Of a stretch of DNA of 64,000 bases, positions 51,551-59,135 are shown in pieces. The notes under the pieces were generated by a model. The model did no database searches and had not been told where the DNA came from. It saw nothing but the letters and a program-made list of their open reading frames with translations. Source of the stretch: Planctomycetota bacterium (GTDB lineage: Bacteria > Planctomycetota > UBA1135 > UBA2386); contig JADLFX010000002.1 in the NCBI GenBank assembly GCA_020849665.1, positions 1 through 64,000 of the forward strand. The letters are read 5' to 3'. The position numbers were made by a program, and so were the translations under genes. Positions within the stretch are counted from its first letter, which is position 1. Each line of letters begins with the position of its first letter.

Positions 51551-52919
51551 GGGTTCCGTTCTCGGGGGGGTCGACGTTGCGGAAGCCGGCGTCGCGGAGG
51601 CGGCGGAGGTGGGCGAGGCCGGGGCCTTCTTCGGCGTGGACGATGAAGGTGTTCTCCAGGTGGGGAGCGAGGTGCGCGGTCATGGCCATCAGGTCCTGCC
51701 AGTCGGCGTGCGCGGAGAAGCCGCACATCTCGCGTACCTTGCAGCGGACCGCGTAGGGCTCGCCGAAGATGCGCACGCTCTGTGCGCCGTCGAGGAGCTT
51801 GCGACCGAGCGTGTTCGGGGCCTGGTAACCCACGAGGAGGACGCAGTCCTGGGTCCGGGTGATGCTCTGCTTGAGGTGGTGCAGGACGCGCCCCGACTCG
51901 ATCATCCCGGACGCGGAGAGGATCACGCAGGGCTGCTGGATCAGGTTGAGCGACTTGCTCTCCTCGACGTCGGCGACGTAGCGCACGCCGTCGAAGAAGA
52001 ACGGGCTCTTGCCCTTGGCCAGGAGCTGGCGGGTCTCCTGGTCCCAGAGGTCGCGGTAGCGGGCCATGATCTTGGTGGCCGCGGTGCTCATCGGCGAATC
52101 CACGAAGATCGGCAGGCGCGGGATCCGGCCCTCGTCCATCAACTTGCCGAGGTACATCACCACGGCCTGCGTGCGGCCCACCGAGAACGCGGGGATGAGG
52201 ATGCGCCCGCCATCGCGGGTCTCCTCGCGCACGATCCGCGCCAGCTCCTCCTCCATGTCGCCGCAGCCGGCGTGCAGCCGGTCGCCGTAGGTCGCCTCGG
52301 TGATCAGCACCTGGCTCGTGGGCAGCGGCTCGGGGTCCTTGAGGATCGCCATGCCCCTGCGGCCCAGATCCCCCGTGAACGTGATGCGCAGGCTCCGCTG
52401 GCCGTCGTCCACGTCGAGCACCACGATCGCGGCGCCCAGGATGTGGCCGGCGTCGAGGAAATGCACCTTCACGCCCGGCACGACCTCGACCTCCTGGTGG
52501 TAGGGCACGCCGCGCAGCTGTTTCAGGGTGCGCTCGACGTCCTCGGGGTCGTAGTAGGGCTCGAAGTGCTGGCCGCGCCTGGCGAGGTGCGCCGCGTCCT
52601 GGGCCTGGATGAAGGCCGAGTCGCGCAGCAGGAGCTCGCTGAGGTCGCGCGTGGCCTCGGTGCAGTGGATCGGCCCGCGGTAGCCCAGCTTCACCAGCCG
52701 CGGCAGCGCCCCGGAGTGGTCGATGTGGGCGTGGCTCAGCACCACCGCGTCCAGGGTGTCGGGATCGACCGGCATCTCGCGGTTGACCTTGTGCGCGGTC
52801 TCGCGCCGTCCCTGGTAGAGGCCGCATTCCAGCAGGATCCGGCGCTCGTTCACCACGAGGAGGTGCTTGCTCCCGGTCACGGTCCGTGCGGCACCCAGGA
52901 AGTGCAGCTCCACGCTCAT
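51537..52919 (-). CDS. metallo-beta-lactamase/beta-CASP RNA-processing nuclease (YSH1 type)
   Basis: The protein has 460 residues from ATG 52919. The MBL zinc motif H-x-H-x-D-H is intact (SHAHIDHSG, His63, His65, Asp67, His68), as are DAGHILGAA and TFTGDLGRRG. The beta-CASP insert shows GGRILIPAFSVGRTQ, FVDSPMS and, near the end, YQAPNTLGRKLLDG and MCGFSAHADWQDL (an RMMBL motif). The family cleaves RNA, and bacterial members act as metal-dependent endo- or exonucleases. The last residues RKRL and the stop are supplied by repeat copy F, suggesting that the original C-terminus was altered. It follows rnhC by 43 bp, a possible RNA-metabolism pair. Confidence 0.92.
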   Translation of the reverse strand: MSVELHFLGAARTVTGSKHLLVVNERRILLECGLYQGRRETAHKVNREMPVDPDTLDAVVLSHAHIDHSGALPRLVKLGYRGPIHCTEATRDLSELLLRDSAFIQAQDAAHLARRGQHFEPYYDPEDVERTLKQLRGVPYHQEVEVVPGVKVHFLDAGHILGAAIVVLDVDDGQRSLRITFTGDLGRRGMAILKDPEPLPTSQVLITEATYGDRLHAGCGDMEEELARIVREETRDGGRILIPAFSVGRTQAVVMYLGKLMDEGRIPRLPIFVDSPMSTAATKIMARYRDLWDQETRQLLAKGKSPFFFDGVRYVADVEESKSLNLIQQPCVILSASGMIESGRVLHHLKQSITRTQDCVLLVGYQAPNTLGRKLLDGAQSVRIFGEPYAVRCKVREMCGFSAHADWQDLMAMTAHLAPHLENTFIVHAEEGPGLAHLRRLRDAGFRNVDPPENGTRKRL

Positions 52920-52962
52920 CGCCGGTGCCCCCGGCGCGCGGTTGCCAGCGGCGCCGGCGCGC

Positions 52963-53895
52963 TCACGATCCACCTCGGATCTTGCGGGTGTTGGCGAAGT
53001 GCAGCTTCGCCACCCGCGCCAGCAGGTCCATGCCGCCCACCGCCAGGACCTTGCGCCCGGCCGCGTCCACGGGCGCGCCCGCGCCCTTGTGCAGTTCGCA
53101 GCCGCTGTCCTCCTCGCAGCGCTTGAGGCCCTCCAGGAAGTGCGCGCGCGCCACGATCGACGCGGCGGCCACCACCGGATGGCGTTCGCCGCGCGGCGTG
53201 TGCACGAACGCGGGCCCTCCCGTCCCGCCGATCGCCAGCCCGGCGGCGCGGAACGCCGTCAGGATCACGTGGTCGTCGGCGAAGCGGTCCACCACCACGG
53301 TACGGATCTCCGGGTGGGCCGCGAGCAGCCCGCCCAGGGCCTCGGCGTGCAGCGCGGCGAGCAGGCGGTTCACGTTGCCCGCGGCGGTGATCCGCCGGTT
53401 GTACTCCTGCGGCGGGAGGCTCACGACCCGGGTCGCGAAGCCCCGCTCCAGGTGCTCGGCGATGCGCAGGCAGCGCGCATCGCTCAGGGTCTTGGAGTCG
53501 GCCACGCCCAGCCCGCGCAGGGTGTCGTGCTCCGTCGGCGCGGCGAACACCGCGGCCACGACGAGCGGCCCGAAGTAGTCGCCTTTCCCCGTCTCGTCGC
53601 TGCCGGCGGTGGGCGCGTCGAAGCTCAGCCCGGGCTCCTCGGCCGCGGCGGCCTCGTCGCGCTCCAGGCCGTCGAGGTAGCGCTGCACGAACCCGTCCAG
53701 CCCGGCGCCCTGCAACACCACCTTGCCGCTCTGGTAGAAGGTCAGCACCGTCCCGTCGGCCTTCACGGAGAAGCGCGCGTACGGCACCGGGCGCCATTCG
53801 GCGTCCGCCGGCAGCCGGGCCTCCAGATGCGCGCGCCAGGCGCGCCACGCCTCCGGTGCCAGCACGAACACGCGCGTGTCCTGGCCCATGCGCAT
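52963..53895 (-). CDS. rnhC: ribonuclease HIII
   Basis: The protein has 310 residues from ATG 53895 (a further in-frame ATG lies at 53889). The type 2 RNase H core starts SDETGKGDYFGPLVVAA, where the Asp-Glu pair and Gly-Lys-Gly are diagnostic of RNase HIII, and continues with LGVADSKTLSD, VVVDRFADDH (metal-binding Asp) and HPVVAAASIVAR. The N-terminal 85 residues form the TBP-like substrate-binding domain (YARFSVKADGTVLTFYQSGKVVLQG), which distinguishes HIII from HII. It removes RNA from RNA-DNA hybrids. Its presence in place of, or beside, an RNase HII elsewhere is plausible. Confidence 0.95.
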   Translation of the reverse strand: MRMGQDTRVFVLAPEAWRAWRAHLEARLPADAEWRPVPYARFSVKADGTVLTFYQSGKVVLQGAGLDGFVQRYLDGLERDEAAAAEEPGLSFDAPTAGSDETGKGDYFGPLVVAAVFAAPTEHDTLRGLGVADSKTLSDARCLRIAEHLERGFATRVVSLPPQEYNRRITAAGNVNRLLAALHAEALGGLLAAHPEIRTVVVDRFADDHVILTAFRAAGLAIGGTGGPAFVHTPRGERHPVVAAASIVARAHFLEGLKRCEEDSGCELHKGAGAPVDAAGRKVLAVGGMDLLARVAKLHFANTRKIRGGS

Positions 53896-53934
53896 CAACC
53901 CGGGTGGCCAGGGCTCAGGGCGACAGTGGCCATC

Positions 53935-54246
53935 TCAGCGGTGGATCGTGACGGTCCGGCTGGTCCCGGTGATCACCAGGAGGAAGGGCTGCAGCAGGAA
54001 GTCGACGAAGCTGTACTCAGTCACCACCTCGTAGCCGGACACGTCGCCTGCGAGCCGTTGCGGGTCCACGTCGCCCAGGCGCAAGAGCCCGAAGAAGATG
54101 TACACCTGCCGGTGGCTCTCGCTGCTCAGTCCGTTGGGGCCGACGCCCACGCGGTGCCGGTGCACCATGCAGCCCTGCAGCAGCGCCGGGAGCAGGGCGG
54201 CGGCCAGGGCCAGGCCGAGCGTGAGCAGGCGGGGTCGGGTGCGCAC
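53935..54246 (-). CDS. Bor-like small lipoprotein
   Basis: The protein has 103 residues from GTG 54246, the only start that gives a lipoprotein signal peptide (LLTLGLALAAALLPALLQGC, lipidated Cys26). The mature part, HRQVYIFFGLLRLGDVDP, then VSGYEVVTEYSFVDFLLQPFLLVITG, has the order of the lambda Bor/Iss family: a short H-x-F-F strand, a variable loop, and a C-terminal strand-helix that ends in a T-V strand. The match is by pattern, not by strong identity. Bor proteins of phage alter serum resistance; in free-living bacteria the role is unknown. A TAGAAC hexamer lies about 9 nt upstream of the GTG, so the gene may have its own short-leader promoter. Confidence 0.6.
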   Translation of the reverse strand: MRTRPRLLTLGLALAAALLPALLQGCMVHRHRVGVGPNGLSSESHRQVYIFFGLLRLGDVDPQRLAGDVSGYEVVTEYSFVDFLLQPFLLVITGTSRTVTIHR

Positions 54247-54302
54247 GGCGCCGAGTTCTACCAGCCGGCCGGGGCGCGCGCCGCAGCACGGTCCGGCCCG
54301 TC

Positions 54303-55013
54303 TCAGGATCCTCGCGATTCCGCTCCTGGGTCGGGATCCGCTGCGCCCCCGTGGGCTCCGGCCGGAGCGCGCCCCACCCAGCGGTCCAATTCGCGCCCGG
54401 CGTCCGCCTCCGCCGCGCGGAGACGCGCCTCGAGTTCGCGGGCCAGCGCGGCGCGCTGGTCGGGACCCAGGTCCTTGGGCACCGCCAGGGCCGGACCCAG
54501 GAAGGACACGATCCGGCTGAACGGCGCCGGGATCACGAAGCGGTCCCACGAGCGCAGGCGCTTGCCGCGCGCCACCGCATAGCCGACAGGGTGGATCGAG
54601 CGGCCGCTCTCCGACGCGAGCTGGATCACGCCCTCGTGCACGCATCCGCGCGGGCCCCGGGGACCGTCGGGAGTGATCCCCCAGGGCCGCTCGCCGCACT
54701 GGCGCAGCATCTCCAGGGCCGCGCGCGCCCCGCCGCGGGTGCTGGAGCCGCGCACCGGCACGAAGCCCAGGCGCCGCACCACCTGGGCGATCACTTCCCC
54801 GTCGCCGTGCTGGCTGATCATCACGGCCGCCTGCGAACGCCGGTAGTGATAGGCCGGGATCAGCATGACGCCGTGCGAGAACGCCAGGATGTACTCGGGC
54901 GTGAAGCCGTGGTCGCGGCCCCGCTCCCGCACACGCCAGGTGCAGCCGAGCAGGCGCACCAGCAGCGCGCCGAGACGGCCGAACCAGCGGGCTCGCGTGG
55001 GCGTGATGCGCAT
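54303..55013 (-). CDS. lysophospholipid acyltransferase-like protein (DUF374)
   Basis: The protein has 236 residues from ATG 55013, well before which the upstream gene ends. The order of motifs follows the DUF374 branch of the glycerophospholipid acyltransferase fold: ILAFSHGVMLIPAYHYR (with the H-G instead of the usual H-x4-D), VMISQHGDGEVIAQVVRRLGF, VRGSSTRGGARAALEML, ITPDGPRGPRGCVHEGVIQLA and SIHPVGYAVARGKRLRSWDRF. It is likely a membrane-associated acyl transferase in lipid or lipid-A-type synthesis, in a diderm cell. The last 25 residues (proline, alanine and acidic) are low complexity. Confidence 0.87.
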   Translation of the reverse strand: MRITPTRARWFGRLGALLVRLLGCTWRVRERGRDHGFTPEYILAFSHGVMLIPAYHYRRSQAAVMISQHGDGEVIAQVVRRLGFVPVRGSSTRGGARAALEMLRQCGERPWGITPDGPRGPRGCVHEGVIQLASESGRSIHPVGYAVARGKRLRSWDRFVIPAPFSRIVSFLGPALAVPKDLGPDQRAALARELEARLRAAEADAGRELDRWVGRAPAGAHGGAADPDPGAESRGS

Positions 55014-55050
55014 GCGGAACCCGCGAGTCGACGCCGCGCGCAGGCCCGCG

Positions 55051-56043
55051 TCAACGGCCAGGGGGGTCGTCGGGGTGCGCGACGTCCTGGTCCAACGCGT
55101 CCTGGGACACGGGCTCGGTCGCCGCGATGCGCTCGCCCCGCTCCAGCCGCGCCCGCACCGTGGCCTCGCGCCGGCGCCGGCGCAGGACCGCGAGGACCAC
55201 CAGGGGGAAGGCCAGGACCAGGGCGAGCACGAAGCACTGGTCGAGCAGGAGGCGGGGCACCGCGCCGGAGGCGCCCAGGAGGTGCGCGCGCCATGCCTCG
55301 TGCAGCTGGAGCAGGGGGCGGCCGGTGCGGTGGTAGACCGCGCGCGCGAAGTCGGTGTCCGGGCCGAGGTCGCGCACCAGATCCAGGAGACGTTCGGGAC
55401 CGAGCTCGCGCCGCAGGAACGACACCAGCGAGAAGCTCTGCGCATACGAGGTCTGCAGGGCGTACTCGTCGTCGGAGGGGAAGCCCTGCTCCAGGTCGCG
55501 GAACGAGCGCAGCTGCCCCATGGCGACGCGGAACACGATCGCGTCCTCGCTGCCGCCGAGGTACACGGCCCCGGCGAGCACCTGTGCGAGGCCCTCGTGC
55601 AGCCAGCGCGGGACGTACGGACCGGACGGACCGGCGAAACGATGCAGGAGCACGTGCACCAGCTCGTGGCGCGCCACCGTGGCGAGGTCGTTGGGCGCAC
55701 GGCCGGGGATCAGGCCCAGGACCAGGTGGATCTCGTCGCGTTCCAGGAGCGCGAAGCCGGGGGTGCCGGGGTGCAGGATCGCGCGCAGCTCGGGGCCGAG
55801 CGAGTCCTCGTGGCGGTGCACGACCACCGTACAGGGCCACGGCGTCACGCCGGGGAACGCCGGGGCCAGCACGACCAGCGCCTGGCGCATGGCGTCGCGT
55901 ACCGCGTCGAGCTGGGCCTCTGCCACGCCGGGCTCGCCGGCGCGCACCACGAAGTCCTGCGGGCGCGACCCGGGCTCCTGCCCGGGCAGGAGCAGCGCCA
56001 GCGCGAGGAGCGCGGCGCCGCCGGCGGCCCGGATCCGGGTCAC
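55051..56043 (-). CDS. exported gluzincin metalloprotease-like protein with C-terminal membrane anchor
   Basis: The protein has 330 residues from GTG 56043, which overlaps the HtrA gene stop (GTGA). A signal peptide is followed by a zinc motif H-E-x-x-H at His126, Glu127 and His130 (VARHELVHVLLH) and, about 20 residues on, W-L-H-E-G with Glu150, the gluzincin third ligand (peptidase MA-like family). SYAQSFSLVSFLRRELG is typical. A membrane helix (about 268-286) and a basic, then acidic, tail follow. The protease domain is therefore periplasmic. Coupling with an HtrA-type protease suggests a proteolytic pair. Confidence 0.83.
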   Translation of the reverse strand: MTRIRAAGGAALLALALLLPGQEPGSRPQDFVVRAGEPGVAEAQLDAVRDAMRQALVVLAPAFPGVTPWPCTVVVHRHEDSLGPELRAILHPGTPGFALLERDEIHLVLGLIPGRAPNDLATVARHELVHVLLHRFAGPSGPYVPRWLHEGLAQVLAGAVYLGGSEDAIVFRVAMGQLRSFRDLEQGFPSDDEYALQTSYAQSFSLVSFLRRELGPERLLDLVRDLGPDTDFARAVYHRTGRPLLQLHEAWRAHLLGASGAVPRLLLDQCFVLALVLAFPLVVLAVLRRRRREATVRARLERGERIAATEPVSQDALDQDVAHPDDPPGR

Positions 56044-56960
56044 GTCTTCGGCTTCCGGGGCGCGGGCAGGTAGTGGCGGCCGTTCTCGCTGCGGGTGGTG
56101 TCGAGGGCGTACGCCTCGTGGTTGCGCAGGAAGTCGATCACGTACTTGGCGGGGATCGCGAAGTTGAGTCCCTGCAGGCCGCGATAGCCGGCGCTGTTCA
56201 CGCCCACGACCTCGCCGCGCAGATTGAAGAGCGGGCCGCCGGAGTTGCCCGGATTGATCGGCGTGGTGATCTGGAAGTGCTGGCGGCCCTCGAAGGTGCG
56301 GTTGGTGACGCTGACGATGCCCGAGCTGACCGTGCGGTCCAGGCCGATGGGCGTGCCGATCGCGTACACGGTGTCGCCCACCTTCATGGCCTCGCTCTCG
56401 CCCAGCCAGACGTGTTCGAGGACCACGTCCTTGGGGGGCTCCATCTTCAGCAGCGCGAGGTCGAGTTCGGGGGCGATCGCCAGCACCTTCACGCCGCGCA
56501 CGGTGCGCAGGTCGAAGCCGGCCTTGCCCTTGAGGTAGAGCGTGACCGAGGCCTCCACCTCGCCTTCCACGACGTGGAAGTTGGTGACCACGTGGCCGTC
56601 CTTGGTGGTGACGAAGCCGGAGCCCTGGCCGGAGGGGCTCTCGATCTTCACGACCGCGGGGCCGTTCTGGGCCGCGCCCTCGGCCACCGACCGCTCGGGC
56701 AGCTCGGCGCGCGCGAAGAGCAGTTCGTGGCTGGTGCGCGTGGTCTGTCCCGGGCGGGCCGCGACCTTCTCGCGGCGCAGGATGCTGGCCAGGGGAATGC
56801 GCACGATGTCGTGCCCGAGGTCGAGGAAGAGCGCCTCGCCGGTCTCCTTGACCACCGGGCCGATCAGTTGCCGCTCGCCGCTCAGGGTGACGACCTCGCG
56901 CGGGTCCTGTGGAGCCGGATCCTGGCAGAGCAGCGTGAGTACGGCCGCGGCAGCGAACAT
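56040..56960 (-). CDS. HtrA-type S1C serine protease without PDZ
   Basis: The protein has 306 residues from ATG 56960 with a short hydrophobic signal (MFAAAAVLTLLCQ). Residues 20-60 form a small beta module (LSGERQLIGPVVKETGEALF), then the trypsin-like domain carries a complete triad: His129 (VVTNFHVVEG), Asp167 (PELDLALLKM) and Ser240 (INPGNSGGPLFN), with YAIGTPIGLDRTVSSGIVS. The PDZ domain found in DegP is absent. It is a periplasmic protease. It starts 60 bp from a divergent gene across a mirrored promoter. Two other HtrA-like proteins in this window have dead protease domains, so this and the first domain at 14993-17371 are the active ones. Confidence 0.92.
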   Translation of the reverse strand: MFAAAAVLTLLCQDPAPQDPREVVTLSGERQLIGPVVKETGEALFLDLGHDIVRIPLASILRREKVAARPGQTTRTSHELLFARAELPERSVAEGAAQNGPAVVKIESPSGQGSGFVTTKDGHVVTNFHVVEGEVEASVTLYLKGKAGFDLRTVRGVKVLAIAPELDLALLKMEPPKDVVLEHVWLGESEAMKVGDTVYAIGTPIGLDRTVSSGIVSVTNRTFEGRQHFQITTPINPGNSGGPLFNLRGEVVGVNSAGYRGLQGLNFAIPAKYVIDFLRNHEAYALDTTRSENGRHYLPAPRKPKT

Positions 56961-56965
56961 GCCCT

Positions 56966-57014
56966 GACCTTAGCGGAGGCCGGGTTTCCGCGACACCCGC
57001 CCGCCGCTAAGGTC
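56966..57014. promoter_or_regulatory. mirror-image divergent promoter/operator
   Basis: GACCTTAGCGG (56966-56976) and its exact complement CCGCTAAGGTC (57004-57014) form an 11-bp inverted repeat in the 60-bp gap between the HtrA and FG-GAP genes. Each arm read outward is CCGCTAAGGTC, ending 5 nt (left) or 6 nt (right) before its ATG. TAAGGT could be a -10 for leaderless transcripts on both sides, or the arms a dimeric operator. Confidence 0.5.
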
Positions 57015-57020
57015 CGGCCG

Positions 57021-59132
57021 ATGACGAGCCCACGCCACCTCGCCGGGTTGCTCCTCGCCACCACCCTGGCCGCGCAATCCACGCCGCCGCCGATCGAGCC
57101 CGCGCTGCGGGCCCGCTTCGGCTTCCTGGGACCGGAGATCCACAAGGTGGGCGAGGGGCTCGGCCTCCTGCACAGCGTCGACCTGGACGGCAACGGGCGC
57201 GCGGAGGCGGTCGTGAACGACGCGCGGCGCGGCCGGCTGCACGCGCTGGCGCTGGGCGAGGACGGCCTGAAGGCGAACACCCTGCCGACGCGCGGACAGA
57301 TCCAGGGCGTGGCGTTCGGGGACTTCGACGCGGACGGGGTCCAGGATCTCGCGGTGCTCGACCTGCGCGGCAGACTCCTGGTGACCCTGCGCGGGCCGGG
57401 GAAGGCCGCGCTGGAGCCGATCGAGGTCGGACAGGGGCTCTTCGCCCACTGCCTCGAGACCGGCGACCTGGACGGCGACGGCAAGGTCGACGTGGTGGTG
57501 GCGACCCGCGAGGGCCTGCGCGTGGTGCGCCAGCTCGATCGCGGCGGCGTGGTGGCACCGCCGATCCCGGTCGAGGAGGGCTCGCGCTCGCTCGAGGTCA
57601 TGGACCTGGACGGCGATCGCCGGCTCGACGTCGTGCTGGTGACGCCCGCCGAGCGCATGGCGCTGCGCGTGAAGTTCGGGCGCGGCGACGGCTCGTTCGG
57701 TCCGTGGGTCATCCTGGGCGCGGAGAACCTGCGCACGGCGTTCGCCGGCACGGGGGCCGGCGGCCGGCCCACGCTGGCCACGATCGAGGGCCCGCACCGG
57801 CGCGTGGCAGAGTACATCCTGGATCCGCGCAGCGAGCGCGGCGCGCTGCTGTTCACCGCGCTGCCGGGGGGCGGGCGCGACGCTCCGCCGTTCGCGCACG
57901 GCGATGTGGACGGCGATGGCGATCCCGACCTCGTGCTCGCGGACCGGGAGCGCGCCTCGCTCACCGTCCTGCTGGAGGAGAACGGCGACTTCGTCGTGCG
58001 CTCGTTTCCCACGCTGGCCGGCGTGTCGTGCCTGGCCCTCGGCGACCTCGACGGCGACGGGCGCAACGACCTCGTGCTCACCAGCCCGGACGAGGACGCG
58101 CTCGCGTGGAAGAGCGGCGCGAAGCCGTTGGACGCGTTCCCCGAGCGCCTGCCGTGCACGAACAAGCCGGTGGCGGTGGCGGTCCACGGCGGCCGCGCGG
58201 TCGTGCTGACCCGCGACGACAAGCGCAAGGCGCGCGTCGACGCCGTGCCGGCACCGGGCAAGGGCGGGGCGGCCGCACTGCTGCTGCAGATCGACCGCCT
58301 CGCCGCCGACCCCGCGCGGCTGGTGCTGGGCGAGTTCGACGACCTGCCCGGTGTCGACCTGGTGTTCGTGGTGCCCGGCGAGGGTCTGCGCGCGTTCCGC
58401 GGCTCCGCCGATGGGTTGTTCACGCCGCTCGACCAGAGCGGCGAGGCGGCCGGGTTCACGCGGCGGATGGAGGACGGCGCACTGGCGGCGAGCCCGGACG
58501 GCAAGGCGGTGTTCGTGGTGCGCGACCGCTTCGCGCGCACGTTCCGCTTCGACGCGGAGGGCAGGCCGGCGATCCTGGCGCAGGACAACGGGCCCGAGGG
58601 CGCCGCCGCGCTGAACCTGGGCACCACGCTGGGCGACGGCACCCGGCTCTACGTGGACCGCAAGGGCGGCAAGCTGCATCGGCTGGCCAAGGACACCCCA
58701 CCTGCCTCGCTGGACCTGCCGCCGATCGAGTTCGGCTACCTGCTGGCGCACCAGGGCGGCGCCCTGCTGCTCGGGGCGAAGGGCGTCCTGCGCGTTCCGT
58801 TCACCCAGGGGCCGGGCCTGCGCATGGTGCGCAGCCACGAGCCCCCCACCGACAAGACCCAGTACTTCCACGGCATCGCCGCCGACCTGGATGGGGACGG
58901 CACGAAGGAGCTCGTGCTGGTGGATGCGCACCTCTCCGGGCTCCAGGTGCTGGTGGCGCAGGCGGACAAGCTGGAGCGCGCACTCGCGTTCCCGGTGTTC
59001 GAGCGGCCGGCCGAAGAGGAGCGGGAGAGCGAGCCGCGCGAGCTGGTGAGCGGCGACTTCAACGGCGACGGGCTCGCGGACCTCGCGGTCCTCTGCCATG
59101 ACCGGGTACTGGTCTACGTCAGTGAGCGCTGA
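57021..59132 (+). CDS. exported FG-GAP/VCBS repeat beta-propeller protein
   Basis: The protein has 703 residues from ATG 57021, with signal peptide MTSPRHLAGLLLATTLAAQ. Eight calcium-loop motifs of the D-x-D-G-D-G type are seen: DLDGNGRAE, DFDADGVQD, DLDGDGKVD, DLDGDRRLD, DVDGDGDPD, DLDGDGRND, DLDGDGTKE and DFNGDGLAD. They define an integrin-alpha-like (FG-GAP) propeller with a degenerate middle region (about 370-580) lacking the loops. Such proteins are secreted or surface-bound and bind calcium and ligands. It is followed after 3 bp by the next gene, so the two are co-transcribed. Confidence 0.85.
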   Translation: MTSPRHLAGLLLATTLAAQSTPPPIEPALRARFGFLGPEIHKVGEGLGLLHSVDLDGNGRAEAVVNDARRGRLHALALGEDGLKANTLPTRGQIQGVAFGDFDADGVQDLAVLDLRGRLLVTLRGPGKAALEPIEVGQGLFAHCLETGDLDGDGKVDVVVATREGLRVVRQLDRGGVVAPPIPVEEGSRSLEVMDLDGDRRLDVVLVTPAERMALRVKFGRGDGSFGPWVILGAENLRTAFAGTGAGGRPTLATIEGPHRRVAEYILDPRSERGALLFTALPGGGRDAPPFAHGDVDGDGDPDLVLADRERASLTVLLEENGDFVVRSFPTLAGVSCLALGDLDGDGRNDLVLTSPDEDALAWKSGAKPLDAFPERLPCTNKPVAVAVHGGRAVVLTRDDKRKARVDAVPAPGKGGAAALLLQIDRLAADPARLVLGEFDDLPGVDLVFVVPGEGLRAFRGSADGLFTPLDQSGEAAGFTRRMEDGALAASPDGKAVFVVRDRFARTFRFDAEGRPAILAQDNGPEGAAALNLGTTLGDGTRLYVDRKGGKLHRLAKDTPPASLDLPPIEFGYLLAHQGGALLLGAKGVLRVPFTQGPGLRMVRSHEPPTDKTQYFHGIAADLDGDGTKELVLVDAHLSGLQVLVAQADKLERALAFPVFERPAEEERESEPRELVSGDFNGDGLADLAVLCHDRVLVYVSER

Positions 59133-59135
59133 ACC

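Noticed and set aside
51428-51646. Short rightward ORF spanning repeat copy F
   Set aside because: It crosses the non-coding repeat, is arginine-rich and has no features of a protein.
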